From Afipia sp. Root123D2 (GTDB lineage: Bacteria > Pseudomonadota > Alphaproteobacteria > Rhizobiales > Xanthobacteraceae), in the NCBI RefSeq assembly GCF_001425835.1, contig NZ_LMDP01000003.1, forward strand, positions 194,001 through 258,000: 64,000 nt of DNA, given 5' to 3'. The notes below the pieces were generated by a model. The model was given only the letters and a program-made list of their open reading frames with translations, did not search any database and had not been told where the DNA came from. The position numbers and the translations under genes are program-made. This document shows, one piece after another, positions 27,180 through 34,925 of the stretch (its first letter is position 1; each line of letters begins with the position of its first letter).

Positions 27180-28013
27180 ATGACCGAAAACACCGATAAT
27201 GCTCCGTTCGACCCCGCGCTGGGGGCCATCGAACCGCACGCCGGAACGCTGACCGCACCGCCGGACGGGCAACAGCTTTACAAAATCATGACGATTGAGA
27301 ACCTGCTCCGGTCGGTGAGCGGCGGATACCTCTATTTCAACCGGGTCGATAGCTACAAGGACTTCCGGAATGCCGACGGGCATGACGGTGAGCAGTTGCA
27401 ACAAGATCGCGCCGCCAATGAGGCCGCCAAGTTCGAAAGGGCACCCGATTTCTCTGGGGCGGACTATTATGACCGCTGCCGAAACCGGACCTATGCGTGC
27501 TGCTTCTCGCTGGAGAACTCCGACTACATCTGGCACGAGTACGGGAACGGCAGCGCACATGGTAAAGTCGGCATCGCTTTCGATTTCGCGAAGCTGCGTG
27601 CCGTCATCAATGAGATCATGAGCGTCAGGAATGGACTGCTGTACCGGGGAAACGCCTGCAAGCAGATATTCTCCGTAAACTACGGAATCGTCGATTATTT
27701 GTCGTGGGAAGAGGTGCGGGAAAATATCGATCGGATGCCCAATCCGATCCGCTACACCTACGTCAAGGACAAGAGCTATGCTGATGAGCGCGAGTTGCGT
27801 ATTTCGCTTTCGGCGATTGGCATGGGACATTTTGTCTTGGCCGATGGCACGAAAATGGAATTTGCCCCCGGACTCGAACTCGGCTTTGATTATCGAAAGG
27901 CCATGACAGATGGCACGATCACGGAGGTTTTTCCCGGCCCCGGCTGCGACCTCGATTTCCTCCGCGATGAACTCGGCAAGCTCGGCATCAAAGCGGTAGA
28001 CGGCGCGGCCTAA
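27180..28013 (+). CDS. DUF2971-like protein
   Basis: This 277-aa protein has an N-terminal block LYKIMTIENLLRSVSGGYLYFNRVDSYKD, then TYACCFSLENSDYIWHEYGNGSAHGKVGIAFDF, then YVKDKSYADERELRI. This is the order found in DUF2971: an entry helix, 'CFS...W..Y......GVAIGFD', and late 'K...W..E.E.R'. No enzymatic role is established for the family, which is often found near defence or toxin genes. The ATG at 27180 starts 41 bases after the excisionase-like gene. Confidence 0.6.
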   Translation: MTENTDNAPFDPALGAIEPHAGTLTAPPDGQQLYKIMTIENLLRSVSGGYLYFNRVDSYKDFRNADGHDGEQLQQDRAANEAAKFERAPDFSGADYYDRCRNRTYACCFSLENSDYIWHEYGNGSAHGKVGIAFDFAKLRAVINEIMSVRNGLLYRGNACKQIFSVNYGIVDYLSWEEVRENIDRMPNPIRYTYVKDKSYADERELRISLSAIGMGHFVLADGTKMEFAPGLELGFDYRKAMTDGTITEVFPGPGCDLDFLRDELGKLGIKAVDGAA

Positions 28014-28063
28014 AGGCTAGGCAGATAATCCAGCGGCACTTCGCCGCCGCTGTGCGTCCCAAT

Positions 28064-28666
28064 CTATAGGTCTTGTTCGGGCGCCGGCTTCTTTAAACCG
28101 CGCGGCTCCAGTAATTCGGCGGGGGTTTCTTGCAGGCCACAGAATGCGCTTATCCGGTGATTACCGTCGAGGATGCTCAAGCCATCGGGAAGCCTTATCG
28201 CAACTAGCGGCTTTTCGAAGACGCCATTCTTCATCAGGTAATCGGCCCCCCTCTTGAATCGCCTCCCGGTCTCCTCATCAATGGTGCCGCTTGCTTTCTC
28301 CATCAATATCTGCGCCACAATGACCTTCGTACCCTGGCAGAGATTTGCAAAGCCACAGTCAGTCGTTTCGCGCTTCCAGCTAACCTCTCGCCACCATGAA
28401 AGGGGCCTGTATCCAAGGATGGCTGCCCATGCGTGATTGCCGAGCGGCTCCGGCGGCGGCCAACCCGTATCGCCAGCGCTGCGGTTTGCGAGGTAGAACA
28501 GCCACAGTTCAATGACTGCATCGGGCCAATGCGGAAGATAGCGCTTTATATCGGCTAGAGATACCTCCGGCGGTCGCCACTTCTTCTTCAGAATCTCGGC
28601 GAGTTCTATAGCTTCGAGCAGCGTTAAGCTCCACAATTCCTCGACGAGCTTCGGCACATCAGCCAT
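28064..28666 (-). CDS. Fusion of ribosomal L7/L12-like N-terminus with ParB-like domain
   Basis: This is a 200-aa protein. Residues 1-30 (MADVPKLVEELWSLT, LLEAIELAEILKKKW) closely follow the N-terminal dimerisation domain of alphaproteobacterial L7/L12 (MAD...V..L..LT.LEA.EL...L..KW). The middle contains WPDAVIELWLFYLANRS and WREVSWKRET. The C-terminal part has GADYLMKNGVFEKPLVAIRLPDG and LDGNHRISAFCGL, the DGNHRxxA motif of ParB/Srx-type nucleases and CTPases. No transport signal is visible. It sits alone on the minus strand next to the integrase relic. The L7/L12 similarity could let it dock on L10 in the ribosome stalk (speculation). Confidence 0.6.
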   Translation of the reverse strand: MADVPKLVEELWSLTLLEAIELAEILKKKWRPPEVSLADIKRYLPHWPDAVIELWLFYLANRSAGDTGWPPPEPLGNHAWAAILGYRPLSWWREVSWKRETTDCGFANLCQGTKVIVAQILMEKASGTIDEETGRRFKRGADYLMKNGVFEKPLVAIRLPDGLSILDGNHRISAFCGLQETPAELLEPRGLKKPAPEQDL

Positions 28667-28701
28667 GGCATGATCCTGCGGTCATGATTTCATTACCACT
28701 A

Positions 28702-28931
28702 TCACGCAAACGCCAAACGGAGGCGCACGGCGGCTTTCTGCTTTCCGGTTGCCGACGTGCCCTCATCGTTAAGCAGGGTCGAGGCGATCGAGCGGAAGCC
28801 GCGGGCGTAGTGGTCGCTGCCGGCGCTTTCAGTGTTGGTCTGGCCAGGCGCAACCGACTCGCCCCGAAGTCGTTCAACACGAGGTACGTATCTCGCTCGG
28901 CATCGTGGGGCAAAGTGTAAAGACTACGCAT
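28702..28931 (-). pseudogene. Relic of a P4-type tyrosine integrase plus a second gene fragment
   Basis: On the minus strand 28842-28702 encodes 46 residues including ARGFRSIASTLLNDEG. This is the box II region of P4-type phage integrases (normally HGFR..ASTLLNE.G), and is followed by a stop at 28702. Directly upstream (28931-28843), in another frame, ATG starts RDTYLVLNDFG, the opening of a small protein common in rhizobial islands, interrupted after DFG. The two pieces are joined out of frame, so both are dead. They mark the right end of the accessory island. Confidence 0.55.
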
Positions 28932-29275
28932 GACAAGGCGCTCCCTTGACCTCGCGATATCAAGTTTGGGCGATCCTATCGGGATTCGAGTCGGAGCCGG
29001 GTTCGATTCCGGTCGTGGCGCTTGTGGAGACCAGAACGGCATGGGGCGCGCCTGCTGCCGGGGAGCCTGCTGGCTTATTTTTTGCCAGCGAGTACCGCGC
29101 GTCTCAGCTTGCTGGTATTTCTGCTGGTATCGGCAGCAATCCGTGACTAAAATCGCCATAAATTCGGATAGTTAAGGAAATAGGTGACTGCCGGCCAGGG
29201 GCACCATCATCCTTTCGCGTGGCCGCTCCTTTGCCAGATGGCCGGCACGCCTCCGGACAGCGACCATTCACAGCG
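28932..29275 (+). other. Island/core junction region, no gene
   Basis: These 344 bases lie between the integrase relic and the nitronate monooxygenase stop. There is a GTTCGATTCC core at about 29001-29010 flanked by CCGG that recalls a tRNA T-arm, but no tRNA can be folded around it. Open frames here have no family match. A possible att scar is suspected, not shown. Confidence 0.35.
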
Positions 29276-31054
29276 TCAGCGTGGCTCGACCACCAGACTT
29301 TGCACCGCGCGGCCGAAGTAGCCCTGCTGGTCGCCGAGGCGCGACACGGCGATACCGCCGCCGTCCGGTCCCAGCGTCATCTCGCCGTTCAGGAGAATCC
29401 AGTCACCGACCGGCTCGCGCGCGAAGGTGACTGTGAGATCGGCGTTGATGAAAATCCATTTCCGGAAATCGAGCACCGACGACACGCCGTTGCTGCAATC
29501 GGCGGCGAGCGCCGCACGCATCGCCTGCGAGATCGGCGCACCCTCAACAATCGGGCGGTCGGGGCGAAACCAGATCGCGGACGGTCCCGGCGCGAGGAAG
29601 CCGCCTTGCGCCGCGCGCAGCGTCACACCACCGAGAAATTTATTGCTGTCGCCGCTGTCCTCTTCGCGGCTGCGATCGGGACCCGCGACATCGATCGGCT
29701 TTTCCGCCTCGACATCTGCCGGCATCACGACCGCGAGTTTTCGCACCTTCAAGACCGACGCCCGGACGACCTCGATGCCCTCGGCCAGAAGACGAACCGT
29801 GCATAGTTGAATTTTGCGGCCGTCGCGGACCACCTCGGTGTCGATAGTCAGAGGCGCGATCGGCACCGGACGCATCAGATCGACGGTGATCCGCGCAATC
29901 TGCATCGGCTGCGCCGTCGGCATCGCCTCCGCCGCCCAAACCACCAGCGCCGACGGCGCGCCACCATGCTGCATCCCGGCGTCCCACGGCCCCGCGGCGT
30001 GTTCGCTGACCAGCACAGTCTTTCCATCGACACGAAACACGGCATCCATGGCCGGCACCCGAGAGAGAGTATCCATGTCCCCACCGATCACAGCGGGATC
30101 GACGGCTTCGTCGTATTCTTTCCTGAGACGCGCCGCCAGTTCGGCGACCGGCACCACCCTGTCGACGCTGCCGACGCCCTGCCCGCTGCCCCAGATTTCC
30201 TTCCACGCCTTCGGCTTGGCCCGTTCACCGCTGGCATCGGTGCCGAAATTCATCTTCGACGGATCCGACACCGGAAGATTGTCCGGATCCATGCCGGCGG
30301 CAACGATGGAATGCTTGAGATAGTTGCCATGCACGCCGGTGAAGAGGTTCGAGTAGACGATGTCCTCCGCACCCGATGCCGTGATCATCTGCTTGTAGCC
30401 GTCGACGGCGTTGGCTTCCTTGGTCGCGATGAAGGCCGACCCGATATAGGCGAAATCGGCACCCAGCACACGCGCCGCGCGGATCGCGCGGCCGTTGCCC
30501 ATCGCGCCCGACAAGGCGATCGGTCCATTGAACCAGCGGCGGGTTTCGGCGACGAAGGCGAACGGCGACAATGAGCCCGCGTGTCCGCCGGCACCGGCTG
30601 CCACCAGCACGAGACCATCGGCGCCTTTCTCGACGGCCTTATGGGCAAACTTCTGATTGATGACATCGTGGAAGGTGATGCCGCCCCAGCCGTGCACCGC
30701 CTGGTTCAATTCCTCACGGGCGCCGAGCGAGGTGATGACCATCGGCACGCGATGCTTCTCGCACACCGCCAGATCGGCTTCGAGACGGTTGTTCGATTTG
30801 TGCACGATCTGGTTGACCGCGAACGGCGCCGATGGACGCTCGGGATGCGCCTTGTCATAAGCCGCGAGTTCTTCCTTGATCCGGTGCAGCCATTCATCGA
30901 GCATCGCTGCGGGACGCGCGTTCAGTGCCGGAAACGATCCGACAATACCAGCCTTGCACTGGGCAATCACGAGGTCGGGGCCGGACACGATAAACAGCGG
31001 CGCACCGATCGCCGGAATGGAAAGACGGCCCTTGAACAAGGCTGGCATCGACAT
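29276..31054 (-). CDS. Nitronate monooxygenase fused to thioesterase-like domain
   Basis: This protein is 592 aa from ATG 31054, which has GAGGAT upstream. Residues 1 to about 322 are a nitronate monooxygenase (2-nitropropane dioxygenase) FMN barrel: GAPLFIVSGPDLVIAQCKAGIVG, ITFHDVINQKFAHKA, AAGAGGHAG, LSGAMGNGRAI, GSAFIA. From residue 327 (MDTLSRVPAMDAVF) to the end is an acyl-CoA thioesterase-like double-hotdog protein (HAAGPWDAGMQHGGAPSALV, ITVDLMRPVPI). The two are normally separate genes. At the join a GTGGGG ribosome-site-like sequence precedes an internal ATG (30076) and a TGA lies one frame away (30090-30088), suggesting an ancient or recent indel removed the stop. The fusion may also split by internal initiation. 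Confidence 0.85.
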   Translation of the reverse strand: MSMPALFKGRLSIPAIGAPLFIVSGPDLVIAQCKAGIVGSFPALNARPAAMLDEWLHRIKEELAAYDKAHPERPSAPFAVNQIVHKSNNRLEADLAVCEKHRVPMVITSLGAREELNQAVHGWGGITFHDVINQKFAHKAVEKGADGLVLVAAGAGGHAGSLSPFAFVAETRRWFNGPIALSGAMGNGRAIRAARVLGADFAYIGSAFIATKEANAVDGYKQMITASGAEDIVYSNLFTGVHGNYLKHSIVAAGMDPDNLPVSDPSKMNFGTDASGERAKPKAWKEIWGSGQGVGSVDRVVPVAELAARLRKEYDEAVDPAVIGGDMDTLSRVPAMDAVFRVDGKTVLVSEHAAGPWDAGMQHGGAPSALVVWAAEAMPTAQPMQIARITVDLMRPVPIAPLTIDTEVVRDGRKIQLCTVRLLAEGIEVVRASVLKVRKLAVVMPADVEAEKPIDVAGPDRSREEDSGDSNKFLGGVTLRAAQGGFLAPGPSAIWFRPDRPIVEGAPISQAMRAALAADCSNGVSSVLDFRKWIFINADLTVTFAREPVGDWILLNGEMTLGPDGGGIAVSRLGDQQGYFGRAVQSLVVEPR

Positions 31055-31228
31055 TCTGAAATCCTCTTCGTCACGCGCGCGGACCGCACGCCAGCAATGG
31101 CACGCGTTGTCCGACGCTATTTTCACTCTGCGGAATTGAATTCTGCATCCGCATCATCTCGCGGCGACGATGCCAGAACTTTCACGCTCATGGCAATGCT
31201 TCGAGCATGGGGATGAAATGACAATCGG

Positions 31229-31753
31229 CTACTGGCAGACCGCGCTGGTCACATAGCTTTCAGTTCTGCACTCGCCCGGCGCGCCGGTGCGGCCGGACAG
31301 ATAGACTTTTGCCGAACACTTTTCGGCCGATTCCACATCGACGCTCTTGCCTGACTTGTAGCCCTTGGCCTTGCAGAGTTGATCCGATGCGGTCCTGCAA
31401 TCCGGAGCGCCGTTGGCTGCGAGCGGGCAGACCGCACGGCCATGAATCACCGTCTGCGGACCAAGGCGCGGCAGATCTTCGGTGGCGTCACGCGCCCGCG
31501 AATTCAGGTCCTCGATGGCCTCGCGCGAATCCTTGAGCGTTGACGACAGGCTCGACGCTGAATTGCGCAACATTTTTCCGAGTTCTTCGACCAGACCCGG
31601 ATTGCTGCGCGGCGGGGGATCGACCGGAGGCGCGGCAGGCATGGGAGCAACCGGCGGTGCAGACGCTCCTTGCGCCGGAGCCAATTGCTGCTGGACGGCC
31701 TGGGACCATGCAACGCTGCTGCATCCAAGCAACAGTACAAGTGCCCCCGACAT
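31229..31753 (-). CDS. Secreted protein of unknown function
   Basis: This protein is 174 aa from ATG 31753. Residues 1-19 (MSGALVLLLGCSSVAWSQA) form a signal peptide with cleavage after SQA. A Pro/Ala-rich linker follows (APPVAPMPAAPPVDPPPRSNPG), then an amphipathic helix (LRNSASSLSSTLKDSREAIEDLNSRARD) and a Cys-containing C-terminus (VCPLAANGAPDC, LCKAKGYKSG, AEKCS, SAVCQ). Six C-terminal cysteines suggest disulfides in the periplasm. Longer starts read into the palindromic element and are rejected. Confidence 0.7.
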   Translation of the reverse strand: MSGALVLLLGCSSVAWSQAVQQQLAPAQGASAPPVAPMPAAPPVDPPPRSNPGLVEELGKMLRNSASSLSSTLKDSREAIEDLNSRARDATEDLPRLGPQTVIHGRAVCPLAANGAPDCRTASDQLCKAKGYKSGKSVDVESAEKCSAKVYLSGRTGAPGECRTESYVTSAVCQ

Positions 31754-31850
31754 GACCGTGCGCAAATCGCCTCTCCATGCGCAAAACGCCCGCGCGACAA
31801 GACGTCGTTGAAGATAGCGCAGCCGACGGGGTGGGCAAAGGTCTATTCGG

Positions 31851-31927
31851 CTAGTGTGGCGGTTCGGAAATTCGCTTTGTTGCAGCTGCGAGCTCACCAA
31901 GCGAATTTCCAAACCGAACCACACTAG
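31851..31927. repeat. 77-bp palindromic element with CTAGTGT ends (type A)
   Basis: The left arm, 31851-31877 (CTAGTGTGGCGGTTCGGAAA followed by TTCGCTT), is matched by an inverted right arm at 31899-31927 with only small differences. The loop is about 20 bases. On transcription this gives a long hairpin. Terminal CTAG and the short size are those of a MITE/REP-like intergenic element. Confidence 0.8.
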
Positions 31928-31940
31928 AATTATAAAGTTG

Positions 31941-32015
31941 CTAGTGTCCTTTCGAATCCGAAGTTCGCAAAGAAGCCGCTACAAAAGCAGGCGAACTTCG
32001 GATTCGGGACACTAG
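31941..32015. repeat. 75-bp palindromic element with CTAGTGT ends (type B)
   Basis: The left arm starts CTAGTGTCCTTTCGAATCCG at 31941 and continues AAGTTCGC. The right arm, ending at 32015, is its inverse (GCGAACTTCGGATTCG then GGACACTAG). It shares only the CTAGTGT termini with the element 13 bases to its left. The right terminal CTAG supplies the TAG stop of the YqaA-like gene. Confidence 0.8.
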
Positions 32016-32593
32016 AACAGCCTGAACGCCACGATGAAACCGAGCACCAGAACACCGGTCCCGAGCGCGACCCACAGACCAAGACGTTTCTCGATCGTCG
32101 TACGAATCCAGGTGCCATAACGATTGAGCAGGATCGCGACGATGAAGAAGCGGCCGCCACGCGCGATCACCGAGAACAGTACAAACAGCCAGATGTTGTA
32201 GTCGGCGAACCCGGACGTGATTGTGACAATCTTGTAGGGGATCGGCGTCAGGCCTTTCAGCAAAATGATCCATGCGCCGTATTCGGCATAGGACGCGCGA
32301 AAAGCTTCGACCTTGTCGCCGTAACCGTAGAGCTGGATCAGCCACTGCCCGACGGAATCGTAGAGGAGCGCCCCGATCGCATAGCCGACGACACCGCCGG
32401 CGACCGACGTGACCGTGCAGACCAGCGCGTAGAGCCATGCCCGCTGCGGTCGCGCCAGCGACATCGGAATCAGCATGACGTCGGGCGGAACGGGGAAAAA
32501 CGAGCTTTCGGCAAAAGACACCGCCCCCATCAACCAGAGAGCATAGGGCTTATGGGCGGCGGCGATGCACCAGTCGTAGATACGTCTCAACAT
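32012..32593 (-). CDS. YqaA/DedA-family (SNARE-associated, VTT) inner-membrane protein
   Basis: This protein is 193 aa from ATG 32593; an ATG at 32629 would add 12 residues. Membrane segments lie at about 15-35, 45-70, 108-125, 135-155 and 172-190. The family signature is present: SFAESSFFPVPPDVMLIPM, then GYAIGALLYDSVGQ, LKGLTPIPYKIVTITSG and GGRFFIVAILLNRYG. These are the E and P/R residues of the DedA re-entrant loops. Members are lipid scramblases or transporters linked to proton motive force. The stop codon lies inside the type B palindrome. Confidence 0.88.
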   Translation of the reverse strand: MLRRIYDWCIAAAHKPYALWLMGAVSFAESSFFPVPPDVMLIPMSLARPQRAWLYALVCTVTSVAGGVVGYAIGALLYDSVGQWLIQLYGYGDKVEAFRASYAEYGAWIILLKGLTPIPYKIVTITSGFADYNIWLFVLFSVIARGGRFFIVAILLNRYGTWIRTTIEKRLGLWVALGTGVLVLGFIVAFRLF

Positions 32594-32656
32594 GGGGGCG
32601 ATGAACCATCCCTGCACGGTTTTGTCCATGCGGGGCCCGGTGGATTGAAGGAAAGG

Positions 32657-33088
32657 CTAGCGGCGTTTGCCAGCGCGCCCGCCCTGCAGCGCGACAATTG
32701 GTCGCCGGGACGCCCGCGTGGCTGCGGTATCTTGCGGGACAAGAGCAGCCGATTGCGACGAGTTCTTGTTCGTGGAGACTTTGGGGAGTTTCTCGGCGAT
32801 GCCCAGCAGCCGTTCCCGACGATCCATCTCGTCCCAGACATCCTGGGGCCGAACCCCGGCTCCGGCCCAAAGCACGGACAGATTGTAGAGCAGATCGGCA
32901 CTCTCGCGGATGACCGCATCAGGCTTGCCGTTGACCGCGTCGATCACGACCTCGATCGCCTCTTCCGCGAGTTTCTTGGCCATTTTGGACGGGCCGCGTT
33001 TCAGCAAGCGAGCCGTGCGCGAGGCCGCGGGATCGAGATCCCTGGCTGCGATCACCGCCTGATAAAGCCGCTCCATCGAATCACTCAT
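32657..33088 (-). CDS. HisE-like phosphoribosyl-ATP diphosphatase
   Basis: This protein is 143 aa from ATG 33088. The MazG-like helices are clear: SMERLYQAVIAARDLDP, SKMAKKLAEEAIEVVIDAVNG and ESADLLYNLSVLWAGAGV, with the EExxE/ExxD metal-binding pattern. HisE opens step two of histidine synthesis by hydrolysing PR-ATP. This copy stands apart from other his genes and has a 40-residue basic, low-complexity C-terminal tail (STNKNSSQSAALVPQDTAA...GGRAGKRR), unlike the compact ~107-aa enzyme. It may be a second HisE or a MazG-type house-cleaning enzyme. Confidence 0.82.
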   Translation of the reverse strand: MSDSMERLYQAVIAARDLDPAASRTARLLKRGPSKMAKKLAEEAIEVVIDAVNGKPDAVIRESADLLYNLSVLWAGAGVRPQDVWDEMDRRERLLGIAEKLPKVSTNKNSSQSAALVPQDTAATRASRRPIVALQGGRAGKRR

Positions 33089-33210
33089 GACACCAACGTA
33101 CTGGAAAGCTGTCGCCATCGTATTAACGGCAATATGGTGTCGCACGGCCCAAACGCAAAAATTCGCCGGGATTGCTCCCGGCGAACCTGGTCAAATCAGT
33201 GGTAACGGCA

Positions 33211-33588
33211 TCAATAGCCGTAATAGGGGCGGCCGTAATAAGCCGGGCCACCGTAGTAGTGACGGCCGTAATAGGGACTGCCGCCGTAATAGTACTGGTC
33301 GCGGTAATAATCGCGACGGCGCTGATCGGCGGCAATTGCGCCCATGGTCCCGAGCGCGAGGCCCATGAACGCCAGACCCGCCGCATTTCCGCTGTGACGG
33401 CGGTAGTGACGATGCCGCTTGCGAGCGCTGATATCGGTCGCCGCGCTGGCCGCGGTGCCATTTTCAGCCACCGTGGAAGACGCCGGTCTTGCCTGAGCCA
33501 GTTGCGGTTCGACCGCTGTCAGAAGCAGGGCGGCAGCCGTTGCCAGCGCAATACCCTTGCCGATCCTGGAAAGCGAAACTGTACCCAT
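33211..33588 (-). CDS. Secreted Tyr/Gly-rich protein
   Basis: This protein is 125 aa from ATG 33588, behind GAGGAT. Residues 1-33 form a signal peptide (LATAAALLLTAVEPQLAQA). A basic stretch (ISARKRHRHYRRHSG) precedes a short hydrophobic segment (AAGLAFMGLALGTMGAIAA). The C-terminus consists of YYG/YYR-type repeats (DYYRDQYYYGGSPYYGRHYYGG...). Proteins of this shape are common in Bradyrhizobiaceae and have no assigned role. Confidence 0.72.
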   Translation of the reverse strand: MGTVSLSRIGKGIALATAAALLLTAVEPQLAQARPASSTVAENGTAASAATDISARKRHRHYRRHSGNAAGLAFMGLALGTMGAIAADQRRRDYYRDQYYYGGSPYYGRHYYGGPAYYGRPYYGY

Positions 33589-33797
33589 TGCAATATCCTC
33601 ACGGTTTCCCCGGCTCACCCGAGCCAGTCAGAAGGAAAACCCATAATTCCATCTTAGGTTCCGCATCCTGAATGCAACCCCAACGATTATTGGCGAAATC
33701 CGGGCAATCCCTGCTATTCAGATCAGCGCAGCGTCATCAAACAAACATATCAGTTTTACCAAACGTTCTCTCACTCCAGTTCACCTCGTCCGGTCGC

Positions 33798-34835
33798 ATG
33801 AACCCGAGCCTCAAAACGCCAGCGAACCGCCTCCTGATTACGATCGTCGCCGCGCTCCTGTGCATGGTCTGCGGCGCGGCGTCGGCCGCGACAGCGATCC
33901 GGTTCACACTGGACCGCCCGATCGACGGCGCCGCTGCGCCTTTCATCGTGGCCGCGGACAACGGCCTGTTCGCAGAGGAGGGATTGAACGTCACGACGAA
34001 CGTTGCCGCCGGATCGAAAGACGCGATCGGCCGCGTTGCCGCCGGGACCAGTGACATCGCCCTCGCCGACCTCAACGTGCTGATCCGCCTGCGCGACAAC
34101 GACAAGATGCCGGCAGTGAAAGCGGTGTTCGTGCTGTTCGACACGGCGCCATACGCCCTGATCGGGCGCAAAAGCCGCGGCATCGAAAACATCGCGCTGA
34201 TCGAAGGCAAAACGCTCGGCCTCGTCGACGGTGACCCGGCGGCACGACTCTGGCCGTTCGTCGCAAAACATAACGGGGTCCGGACTGACAAGTTGAAAAC
34301 CGAGAAGATCAGCGCGGCCGTTCGCGAGCCGCTGCTTTCTGCCGGACAGGTCGATGCTGTCAGCGGATTCTCGTTCTTGGCGGCGGTCAATGTCCGCGAC
34401 CGCGGCGTGCCGGCGGACGATCTCGCCATCCTGCACTTCTCCGACTTCGGCTGCATGGCCTATGGGTACGCGCTGGTCGTCAACCCGAAATTCGCCGCCG
34501 CTAACCCCGATGCGGTCAAGGCCTTCATCCGCGCCACCATCGCCGGCGTCAAACTGTCGATCAAGCATCCGTCGCGGGCGATCGACAGCGTCATCGCCGG
34601 AATGAACGGCGGCGGCTCCCACGACCTCGAGCTTGAACGGCTGCAAACCGTCATCCGCGAAAACATCGTCACCGATGACGTCAAACGAAACGGCATCGGC
34701 GCGGTCGCGCCGGCACGCTTCGACGCTTCGGTCGCCGCGATCGCGGAAGATTTCAAGTTTCAAAAGCTACCCGCGCTGGCCGATATCTTCGACGCGAGCT
34801 ACCTGCCCGCCGAAAGCGCGCGCCAGATCCACTGA
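33798..34835 (+). CDS. NMT1/THI5-like ABC transporter substrate-binding protein
   Basis: This protein is 345 aa from ATG 33798. A signal peptide ends near GAASAA (about residue 31). The mature part fits periplasmic NMT1-like binding proteins (nitrate/sulfonate/taurine/pyrimidine type): FIVAADNGLFAEEGLNV, DAIGRVAAGTSDIALADLNVL, LIEGKTLGLVDGD, GYALVVNPKFAAANPDAVKAFIRA. No permease or ATPase gene of that transporter is adjacent (the next gene is an exporter), so the partner is elsewhere. The substrate is unknown. Confidence 0.83.
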   Translation: MNPSLKTPANRLLITIVAALLCMVCGAASAATAIRFTLDRPIDGAAAPFIVAADNGLFAEEGLNVTTNVAAGSKDAIGRVAAGTSDIALADLNVLIRLRDNDKMPAVKAVFVLFDTAPYALIGRKSRGIENIALIEGKTLGLVDGDPAARLWPFVAKHNGVRTDKLKTEKISAAVREPLLSAGQVDAVSGFSFLAAVNVRDRGVPADDLAILHFSDFGCMAYGYALVVNPKFAAANPDAVKAFIRATIAGVKLSIKHPSRAIDSVIAGMNGGGSHDLELERLQTVIRENIVTDDVKRNGIGAVAPARFDASVAAIAEDFKFQKLPALADIFDASYLPAESARQIH

Positions 34836-34925
34836 CGCCACAGCGGAACGCGGCTGTATTCGGCTGCGATCCTCGGCTAGACTGGCACCGTTCGTGCCCG
34901 CACCACACACCCTGCCGCGACCGGA

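Noticed and set aside
28981-29030. tRNA-like T-arm (GTTCGATTCC)
   Set aside because: The flanking bases do not form a proper five-base T-stem and no acceptor, anticodon arm or CCA end could be placed, so it is not called as a tRNA.
31754-31924. Longer start for the secreted protein at 31753
   Set aside because: The extension reads through half of the palindromic element and would hide the signal peptide.
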